NCBI GenBank assembly: GCA_033439295.1
Contig: JAVTLE010000023.1
Location: 4,252,530 to 4,316,529 of the forward strand
Length of the DNA stretch: 64,000 nt
Reading direction: 5' to 3'
DNA from: Deuterostichococcus epilithicus
Lineage: Eukaryota > Chlorophyta > Trebouxiophyceae > Prasiolales > Stichococcaceae
Within the stretch, counting starts at the first letter, position 1. The number at the start of each line of letters is the position of its first letter. The position numbers were made by a program, and so were the translations under genes. Shown here piece by piece: positions 55,901 to 64,000 of this stretch. The notes under the pieces were generated by a model that did no database searches, was not told where the DNA came from, and was given only the letters and a program-made list of their open reading frames with translations.

Positions 55901-58900
55901 TGCGGAGCGTGTCCGTCTGAGACCGCTGCCTGCCAAGGCGGCATAGCACTCTGGACGCGAATTCACTGTCAAACAACGCCTCATGTTTCTTGGGTCGATT
56001 AGAGCGTGTTGTGCCAGGGAAGTGTCAGAACAGCAGAATGGCAGTAATACAGCATGAAGGAGCGCGCCGCGCGGCCGCACATGCGGAAAGCACGCATGAC
56101 ATTGCGGGCTGGTGGACTCAGGGACACTCTTTCCGCCCTCGATGTCGGAATTGGGAGAGCAAGCAGCAGCTTCGCACCTGGGCTGAAAGACTGGCTTCCG
56201 AGGCGCGCGATGCAGTCGCCACCGGTTGCCGTGGTACCCACCGACTGCGGCTTCACGACTGTCACCGGCACCCTACAGAAAAAAGATACCATCTCTGTAT
56301 TCCTCAAATACTGTCTCTATATCTTTCAGATACTATCTCTTATTGTAGTAGAGCAGCCCTTGGCGCTCTGGGAATTCAGGACTGTGTCTCGTTCTGCCAC
56401 GTCGAAAAGCCTAGCCACAGCTGCAGACTTGGGAAGCCCGGCATAGGATTGGGTAGCTTCGGTGCATTGTTTGCAAATTCGTTGCTGTAGATGCCACTTG
56501 AAGAAGTTCAACAGGTGGTCATGCCAGGGACTTCAGCATGTGCAGTGGCTGCTCACACAGCAGCGGAGAAATAGTCTGTCAGCCAAGTGAAGAAAGTGGA
56601 CCAGACATCATCCGGTGTTGCGGACCACTCGGTACCTTGTGCATCCACCTTGATGGGCATGGCCATGCTGAAAGCATTCATGGCCATGCTGACGGCATAC
56701 CATGCTGGAGCAGGCCCATGATGTTGCGACAGCATGGCCATGCTGTCGCAAATCCACACGCCATCGACCCCGCACGGTGATCGAGATCCCAGACAGGCAG
56801 CGCCGCTCTGGCTTGACAGCTGCCACCTCACACTGTCATGTTGACGAAACAGGTCTTTGCTGAGGTAAGGTCCTCAATTTGGGGCTCAGATCCCGCACCT
56901 AAAGAGCGGGCCGCGCCAGGGTGCAGAGGCGTCCTCACCCGTGACCTCGCCATAGTGCAGCCCCTCCGGCAGCTGTGTCGCGTTCACCTGCGGCATGCAT
57001 GCATTGCATTGCAATGTGTGCACCCATGCGATCATCGGGGAGCCTTGAAGATGCCCAGTCAGGAAAGGTCAGCATGCCAGAACAGGCACATGCGCAGGGC
57101 GGGCCCAATTGCAAACGGGCCTATCCCAGGCGCCGGCGACCTCGCCTCAGACACCGTCTCGAGGGTGCGACCCTTGGACGCAAGCAGCAGCGCCGGCAAC
57201 CGCGACAGCATGCCAGCAGACAAATGAGATGAACGGCGGCGGTGCGGGCAAAATCGCTGCCTAGATACTGGCTCGCACCTCGATCTCGAAGGTGCGGCCG
57301 CTGGACGCGAGCAGCAGCGCCGGCGGCGTCGACAGCCATGGCGCGCTGACCTTGAGCGTGATGCGGTCCTCCATGATCACCTTTTCTCCCTTGACGTCCG
57401 CATCCTGTCGGTGCACCAGCGTTGCACTCGACTGGACATGCGAGCTGGCTGACTCGAGACACTGCAGGGCTTTGAGACATTGTGTCGACTTTGGCTTCTA
57501 GTTCCGAAGGTTCTTCTGGTTCTGGAAGATGTCTCAGAGGCCCATCGAGGAATACGCTGCGCGCTCCCAGCTACCATGCGCGGAAGACCTGCTGCTGACA
57601 CTAGGAAGCCGGAGGCTGCAACCTTCAGCCAGCCGCCACAACACTGGTCCCAGTCGAACCCGTGCACGAAGCCGAGCTGTGCTTGACGTGCAGTGGAGTC
57701 TGCTGCACGGCATGCAGCACTTGCCGCGATAGAATGAGCTTTTGAAATGATCGTCAAGGCAGCCCGTCCGACCCACCTCGTGGAAGGTCGGGTGGACGGC
57801 AGTTGTGAAGGTGACGCGGCGCACGGTATCCAGCGGCTCCCGCAGGTAGATGCCCCGCCCGGCCGCGGCGCCGTCCGGGCGCCGCACCCGCACCGCATAG
57901 CGCACGTCCGGCGCGTCGGCGTCAACCGACTTTTCGAGGTACTCGAACGCTTTGTGCACCTGATTCCGTGATACAGCAAGTGAAGGGTCGTCGTCAGGGC
58001 CGGGCAGGCCTGCCGGGCTTGGTGGAGCACCCGTGGTGCCGCGCGGCTGTTGTGCCATGCCGCCTGGCTCGAAAGGCTTCTCATTACTGCCGCATTTGGC
58101 GTGACCTGCTGCCGGAGGGTGCACGGACACGCTCTGTCTGAACAGGGAGTCGAGAATTTGCCTACAAACTCATACCGGCAGCGACAGGACTGGCAGACAG
58201 GAATCTCCAATGCAATTGCACAGGAGCGCGCCTGCAGCAGGCCGCAGCCGTAGGTGAGTGCGGCATCTGGCGCGTCGCCGCCGACCGGCTGGGCAGTGTT
58301 CTCTAGCGCCCGCCGCACCCTGTGGTGAAAATGCGGCTCTGCTTGCCCTCGAGAGGTTCGGCCAGTCGGAGGAGGCAAGCCGCCATCTATATGTTCACGA
58401 CTTACACGCGCAGTGCTGGAGCGCACGGACGTGTTCAGCAGATTGGCACATGCACAGCGACACGCCTTCCACTGCCAGGGCGGTAGACGGCAGGCGCCCA
58501 ATCTCCTTTCCTACCGCCGCGGCCGAGCAGAAGGACGTGCTGCAGATAGTGGAGTTGTGCTGCAAGCCGTCACGCTCACCTGTTAGGCGAGTAAGTTTGG
58601 CCGATGGCCTTGAGCCCCGACAGCACCAGCGCCACACCGCCGGCCGCGCAAGGCGACGCCATTGAGGTACCGTTCATCAGCTGCCGTGCCGCCATGGTCC
58701 ACTGCAGCATTCAGCAGGCCGACTGCTCAGGTGGAAGCGGCATGCCGGCTTGAACAGGTGTGTCTGCTTGTGAGAGGATTGCTTGCGAGACATAAACTGA
58801 ATTTGTGTCCAGCCGAAAGGGGGCACCCATGCATAAGCATGACCAGGCGCCGCCACTGCCAGAAGGTGCGCCAGTGCTGCACAGTGCAGCCGCACCACGC

Positions 58901-61900
58901 CGCATCACCCCCCTCCCCCTCCCCTCCCCCCATTGCACCCCTGCACCCAGGTTCGTGTGCAACGGCTCACGTGCCACAAACAACAGGCGCTTGCCTGCGG
59001 GACGGGGGCGATGGCGCCGCCAGGCGCCGACAGCGCGACGCCAGGCGCGCCGTCCGCGGTGGGACCGCGGCTGCTCCAGTTGTAGTTGCGCCCCGCGCCC
59101 GCCGCATCCCTGGTCACGGAAGCGGGCGGAAGCTTTTACCTGCCAGGAGACAGGTGTGGGGCAGCACTGGAATGCACTCTGCCCAAAGCAAAGGCGCAAC
59201 GCTCTGTGGTCGGTCACAGGATTGCGCAGTTACTGACCAGGCATAGCCATTGAAGAAAACTCCTGCGCTGACCATGATGCGTTATCAAGTACCCAAGGCT
59301 GTCCTCGAGAGTGCCGCAGCAGCTTCTTCGAGCGGTATCGACCTTCAAACCCTAGACCCACCTCACGGAGTGCGCGGCGTTGGCCATGTCGGGGCTGACG
59401 TAGGCGCCGATGGAGATGATGGGGCTGCCGGTGCCGCCGGGCGCGCCGGCGGTGCTCAGCGCAGGCCCCGCATTGCCGGCGCTGCTGATGAAGATGACGC
59501 CCTGCCGGTGAACAACCTCCGCAGCGAGGTCCATGAAGCGGCCCTGGTCTGGCGTCGCCGTCGCCTGCCGCATGGCACACGAGCGGTTTCCACCGGTGCT
59601 GTGTTTTTCGTTGCTGACCTCAATCCATTCAGGGGCGAAAGCACTGGGGCTATCGGATGCCCCAGGCATGACCACCCGCCGTTACAGCGCTTGGAACGTG
59701 GGCGTAAGCCCTTGGACGCACATGCCGCCTCATTGCACCGGGCGCGACCTGCCGTGCAGGAACCAATTGGTAACAAAGCGACCACAGGCTGCCGAGGCAG
59801 GCCGCCACAAACAACAGCAGGTGCTGCCGCACCCTGACCCTGACTCTAACCCTAACATTTTCTCGCACCTCGCCGTAGGACATGTTGATGACGTCGGCAT
59901 TGTGTGCGATTACGGCGGCGATCGCTCGCGACAGCCCGGTGATGGTCTCCATGCTGTCGAGCCGGCTGTCCCCGATCTTGCAGCTGATGATCTGGGCGCC
60001 TGCGGACGAAGTCGCGGACAGGCTGCGTCATCATAGCGATATCGAAGCTGCAGTGGCACGGTGCTCCAATGGCGCGGTGCCTATTTGGACTCTAGGCTCA
60101 GACCCCAGCTGATGCTCGACAGGTCATTGGCTTGGCGCAGCTTGGGCGCGAGTCCGTGAGGATGTGCCCCTGCGTCTTGCCAGCACAAATCTGCCCCCGT
60201 GTGCCCGTGTGCACACGTGCAAGAGGGGAGGCAGGCCGCAATGCTGGCTGCCTGGCAGCGGCTGGCTGGCTCAATCAGAGCGCACGCGCGCCTCACTGGC
60301 GTTTGCGAGCCCCTTCCATGACTTTGGCTCACTCCTTTCACGTGCCTTCCCTTGCACCCGGCGCATGCCGCTGGGAGCTCCAGCTGCTTGCCGCGAAGCA
60401 AAAGCCAGAGACTCACGCAACCAGTCGCAAGTTCGCAACACATCCTGTACCCTAGACCCTAAAACCATTCTCCCACCTGGCGCCACGCCGTTGAGCTCCG
60501 GCTGGTCGGGGTGATGCGCCGCGGTGATGCCGGCGACGTGGGTGCCGTGGCTGCCCGCGTCCGCCACAATGGACAGCACCTCGCCCTCCTCATAGATGTT
60601 GACGCCAAAGTTCAGGGCGTCCTCGTCGCTGCAGGGTGGGCGCAAGGGCACAGTCTGTGGCTGGTGAAGGCCTCAAGGGTGAGTCGCGGACGAATTTGGG
60701 CAGGTGGGTATTCTGCTGCGGCAGGGAATGCGCATTGCAGAATGCACTGCCCGCCAGCAGCGCCTTGTTCAGCTTCCTGAGCGGCCGGCGGCGCCATGCT
60801 GTCGTGCGTGCCGCAGGCTGCTACAGCGCCGCTTGTCAACTTCCAGGCTGCTGCTGCCTCCGGCAAGGAGGCACGCGGGTGGCAGCTCTGTTGCTGCTCC
60901 GTTTGTTTGACGGCCTCATCTCGTGCCCCATCGCCGTTTACCTGAAGGTGCCGTACTGGCGCTCCGTTTTGAAGTCTGTCATTGGAGCAAAGTCAGCGAG
61001 CAGCCCGCGGCCGTCGCCGGGCGCGTACATGTCGCTGCTGTCGATGGCAGCGCGCCAGTGCTGCCCGTCGTGCCACACCACGCACTCCAGCCACGGGCCT
61101 GCAGCGGCGTGATTGACTAGCCTCATGGGTTCCTGCATCTAGTGGCGGATGCTGCCGGCGCCGCACCATCCGCTTCAGTCGATTCCAACAAAGCCCACAC
61201 GCGCAGCATATATCAGAGACCTATGTGAAGCAAGTCACTAAGCAAAATTTCTATGCAAATGAGCGTACCCAGATCTTCGGCCTTCTCGTCGAGCTCCCGC
61301 AGCAGCGTCGCACGATCCTCCAGCTCCTTCCACCGCTTCCGCGTGGATTCATTGGCGCCCTGCACGCAGCCTCGTCGGCGTTTGCGACAGCACTGTGCCA
61401 TCGCTCATCGTCGGTGCTCAGAGGTTGTGGAATGCGGCTGCGCCGCATCCTGCCATTGTCTAGTGGACCGACGCCGCAGAGGGCGGAACCAGTTGGCTGC
61501 CGGATCTGACACACAGTCCAGTCCATCGCCCTGTTCAGCAAATTGCTGGATAGCGCCACGATGGGGACGGTTTCTTAATAACAGCAGCCGCCCATGCAGC
61601 GCAGCGCTCACAACAGGATTTTCGCAGCAGAGGAGGCTTGTACGCACCGACAGCGCCGCTTTGGCCTCCGTCGCCGCCGCCGTGGCCGCCGTCAGCGCCG
61701 CCCGCTGCCCCTCGGCGAAGCGCTTCTTGCGCTCTCCCTTGATGCGGCTTCGCAGCGGCCCCGGGAACAGGTCGAAAGCTCGCTTGGCACCCACATGCCA
61801 TGCGCCTGGAGGTGCACCAACAAAACTTGTGGAGCTGCTGCCATTACAAGACATTGTTGAGACCTGACCATATTGCATCGGCGTTGCGCCTACAGCTGAG

Positions 61901-63104
61901 CAACCGCCAATTTCCCCAGGACCTGGAAAAGACCTGCTATTGCGACGAAATCAGTCCGTCTGTGCTCCACTGTCCAGGCTGTGGCTCTGCAGGCACGTCA
62001 GCATCTGTACATGGCTGCGACGCACCGCAATCGAGCAGCAGGTTGTGCAAGCGTGACTATCCTGCAGTGCACTGCCGCTGTGGAGATTCCTTGCACAATG
62101 CAGCATTATCCACATCGCAGACGCACAGGTGGGCTCTGTTTGCGGCGGTGCTGGTGGCATCCGGCGCTTTCAATAGTTGGCTAGCAAGGCGTCACGTCAG
62201 CCACAGGCACAGGAGGCCAAAAGCGCACCTGAGGGGTTCTGCCAGTCGGGGTTGACATGCAGGCTGCAGCTGCCCTTGGTGCCGGCGAGCGTGCCGTCCT
62301 CGCCGAGCGACTGCACCTCTGAGGTGTCGACGTCGCCGCTGCCTGTGCCGTCCTGCCATGCGGCAGACGGACAGTTGCCGTCGGGACTGGCAATGTGAAC
62401 AGCAGTCGACAGATCCAGGTCAAGCACCGAGCCTACTCAACCGACCTGCACTCCCTTGTTCAAAATCACCCGTGGCTGTGAGTATCGAAGTTCAGAGCCG
62501 GCACCATGCTCAGCTCAGGGTGCAGCCCTGCTCAGCTTTCTGGCCATCTGTCAGTTGCACATGCACGCCGCTGAACTGCCATGACAATGCACATGCCCTG
62601 CTCTCAGGATCGCAAGTGCAGCTATCAAGGGAGTTTGAATGTAGCCAGGAGGGAGCCTTACGAGGATGTCGATGATCTTTGGGCGGCCGTCAGGCGTCGT
62701 CTGCAGGCCCACTGCTCCGGGGTCGACGCCTGTGTCGAAGATGGCCACCACAACATCGCGGCCATCGTACTTCGGGTGCGCCTGCAGCGGCAGAGTGAGT
62801 TAGTAAGCCTGAGACACCTTGGGACATCTGCACGCCTGTTCGAACGATTGGACATCTAAAATCATGTGTGCATGCCGCCGCATGCATGCTGCGACGGCTG
62901 TCAGTGCGCCCAGAACTCGGATGCAGCATGGCTCATCGTCCGAGTGCCAGTACTCACCTTGAGGTATTCCAGCGCGCCAATTTCCGCCTTGGGCATGGCG
63001 CCAGCAAACGTCGCAGCGCTGTCGACGGGTTCTGGCGGCGCCGCGGCGCCAGCGGCCGTGGCGGACGCGGTGTCTGGACCCCGCCCAGCCGCGCCGTCTG
63101 ACAT
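49993..63104 (-). CDS. TPP2: Tripeptidyl-peptidase II (subtilisin-like serine peptidase)
   Basis: Giant cytosolic exopeptidase removing tripeptides downstream of the proteasome. Twenty-nine exons keep phase and give 1344 aa: 63104-62958, 62781-62662, 62352-62229, 61805-61648, 61359-61269, 61098-60942, 60628-60477, 59999-59869, 59564-59362, 59109-58995, 58701-58580, 58319-58232, 57959-57777, 57404-57279, 56987-56899, 56272-56238, 55824-55736, 55537-55427, 54905-54770, 54483-54252, 53855-53672, 53261-53159, 52931-52757, 52295-52142, 51854-51723, 51481-51393, 51130-50795, 50556-50448, 50136-49993. Catalytic Asp in [11 protein letters not shown] (D65), His in GSHGTHVAG (H293), oxyanion Asn in SSAGNAGP (N391), Ser in NGTSMASP (S479); spacings agree with human TPP2 (44/264/362/449). 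C-terminal motifs match too: [40 protein letters not shown]. Exon 27 adds an Ala/Glu-rich insert. Three GC donors; base 52827 is N. Confidence 0.96.
51855..52030 (-). repeat. Up to four units of TPP2 exon 25 acceptor edge in intron 24
   Basis: The true exon edge on the plus strand is TCGCCCTCCTCGTCCGTCTT then CAGGCCCTGTACGCAAGAGC. At 51907-51952 it recurs as TTGCCCTCCTCGGCCATCTC then GAGGCCCTGCAGACAATGGC. Around 51996-52030 is a weaker copy (CCCACTCGTCCGCCTCACCC). The intronic half (AGGCCGTGTAGCAAAAGTGG; AGGCCCTGCAGCAAAAGCAG) recurs twice more, so this looks like a degenerate minisatellite centred on a splice site. Confidence 0.78.
52365..52435 (-). repeat. Decayed copy of TPP2 exon 24 start within intron 23
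   Basis: Plus-strand GTGTCGTGCTCCTCTGTCTC, then GGCGGCCACCAACTGGCGCA, parallels exon 24 (TTGTCGTGCTCCTCCTTCTT, then GGCGGGGACCAGGTACCGCA). The true exon encodes [19 protein letters not shown]. The copy is upstream in transcription and includes the acceptor side. Confidence 0.82.
56724..56751. repeat. 28-base perfect palindrome in TPP2 intron 15
   Basis: TTGCGACAGCATGG is followed directly by its exact reverse complement CCATGCTGTCGCAA with no spacer. Related ATGGCCATGCTGA words lie at about 56660-56695. Confidence 0.9.
57150..57213 (-). repeat. Decayed copy of TPP2 exon 14 end within intron 14
   Basis: Downstream of exon 14 in transcription. The copy reads CCGGCGCTGCTGCTTGCGTC then GGTCGCACCCTCGAGACG; the true exon end (57345-57279) reads CCGGCGCTGCTGCTCGCGTC then GGCCGCACCTTCGAGATCG. 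Here it is the donor side that is copied. Confidence 0.85.
58908..58931 (-). other. G-quadruplex-capable tract in TPP2 intron 10
   Basis: On the transcribed sense (minus) strand there are four G-runs of 6, 4, 5 and 6 separated by single A residues. They lie about 60-85 bases downstream of the GC donor of exon 10 (58994). Confidence 0.7.
59828..59852. repeat. Degenerate interstitial telomere-like tract in TPP2 intron 8
   Basis: The plus strand reads CCTGACCCTGACTCTAACCC TAAC, successive degenerate units of CCCTAAA-type telomere repeat. It starts about 17 bases past the exon 8 donor. Confidence 0.5.
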
Positions 63105-64000
63105 CGCCGCTGACCTGGACTGCACTACGCTACCTCCCGGTCGAGAGAGGCAGGATCCCGGCTGCTGGCGGGAGGTGCTGTGCCGATGCCTCGGACCAGT
63201 CGAGTTGCCGTGGCAAGAGCTGCACTGCACGGGATAGCAGCGAGCCTTGTATAGTGTTTTGGGGACTGACAGGGCCTTGTACGGACGATCAGTTCCAGAA
63301 AAACCCGATGCGGAGAGTTGTCGAGGTGTCACTGAAGTGCTGCCTGATGAGCAGCCAACAAGAGCAAGCATCGCCCGGCTCAACACTCGGGTGCAGCGTC
63401 GATCGTGCAAATGCTGCACTATGCCACGGCTCCGGCATTTCCTGCACCTCAGTCAGACACGTGCAACGCGTCTGCTACAGGGCTACCAAAGTGGGGACCG
63501 CTGGTGCCACCGTTCAATCAGCCGGCGCAGCGTCCTGCAGGATGCTTGTCACCACGTTCCGTGTCGGGACTGGATGTGCCGGCACCTCGTTAAGCCACAG
63601 AAGCTCCTAAGCTTGGATACTAGAGAAGCGTCAGGGCGCAGCCTGATCGGATACAGCAGCCAGGCAGCCTGCTTGTAAATATGGCTGGGGCTATGGCGGT
63701 CAAGACAACGTGCAGCAGGTCCGCCAGCGCAACCAGGAGCACATCATTGTGGTCCAACACGCAGCCTTCCTGTATAGACTAGAATTAGCCTTTCGACACC
63801 GTAGCAGCAGTGGACATGCACGCACTCATGTTCATGGCATTCTGCGGTCTGATGCATCATGCATGCGCAACTTGTGGTGCAGGTCTACTGGGCCTTGCAT
63901 GACACCTGAAATATCACATGGTACTATCAAGCAGCATCATGCTTTGCTAAAACAGCAGGCTCGGCCTGGCGGGCATGCGGCCCTCGCTGACGGCTCGCAG
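63105..64000. other. Right-edge interval upstream of TPP2
   Basis: TPP2 promoter and 5' UTR lie at the left. At the extreme right, minus-strand 64000-63947 reads LRAVSEGRMPARPSLLF followed by a stop, which could be the C-terminus of another minus-strand gene, but it is too short to call. Confidence 0.3.

Noticed and set aside
5460-60470. Many single TTTAGGG/CCCTAA words (for example near 5466, 6110, 18288, 52738, 55836, 60455) as telomere insertions
   Set aside because: The number of single 7-mers is about what base composition predicts; only the tracts at 35959 and 59828 show consecutive units.
60942-62352. Possible second gene between TPP2 exons 3 and 6
   Set aside because: Exons at 61805-61648 and 61359-61269 ([40 protein letters not shown]) join in phase with TPP2 and match its known pre-histidine region.

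Overview
This is a stretch of nuclear DNA from a green alga, most likely a trebouxiophyte (Chlorella/Coccomyxa-like); the class is inferred, not proven. The evidence is a GC-rich sequence, genes split into many small exons (about 100 introns in the models below), a plant-type chloroplast gene (HCF173), eukaryotic genes (TPP2, eukaryotic-type ProRS, a LONRF-like E3 ligase) and a nuclear tRNA-Met with an anticodon-loop intron. Because exons are short, the longest open frames are mostly misleading. I rebuilt the genes by hand from protein-family conservation, splice sites and continuity of reading phase. All major models keep frame from end to end except at the 5' ends noted as unresolved.

Layout. 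20-2189 (-): 3' part of a Gln/Gly/Ser-rich protein running off the left edge. 3722-9209 (-): HCF173-like psbA translation factor, divergent from 9576-11870 (+): adenine phosphoribosyltransferase. About 11.9-21.8 kb: gene-poor, with one tRNA-Met and two copies, in opposite orientation, of a ~0.4 kb terminal-inverted-repeat element with hAT-like ends. 21828-25284 (-): spermidine-synthase-like methyltransferase, divergent from 26028-33596 (+): prolyl-tRNA synthetase with an N-terminal GST-like domain. 34145-38685 (+): TPR-RING-LON protein. 39795-42820 (-): secreted NlpC/P60 cell-wall hydrolase with a peptidoglycan-binding domain. 43759-45917 (-): membrane-anchored lipocalin-like protein. 46274-46671 (-): small membrane protein, 3' end unresolved. 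47377-49641 (-): tandem SnoaL/NTF2-like protein. 49993-63104 (-): complete tripeptidyl-peptidase II in 29 exons.

The genes do not form one pathway. TPP2 and the RING-LON protein are both protein-turnover factors; HCF173 serves the chloroplast; APT and ProRS are housekeeping.

The most unusual signal is in the introns. At least eleven, in five genes, contain decayed, often multiple, copies of the edge of a neighbouring exon, sometimes with the splice site included. In one ProRS intron the copy spans both flanking exon edges already joined. This is the footprint expected if introns are born from, or enlarged by, tandem duplication of exon sequence. The same genes use GC instead of GT donors at 8 of about 100 introns, each forced by reading frame and mostly by family conservation, and GTGCG donors at about a third. 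I see no CRISPR array, virus or plasmid signal.
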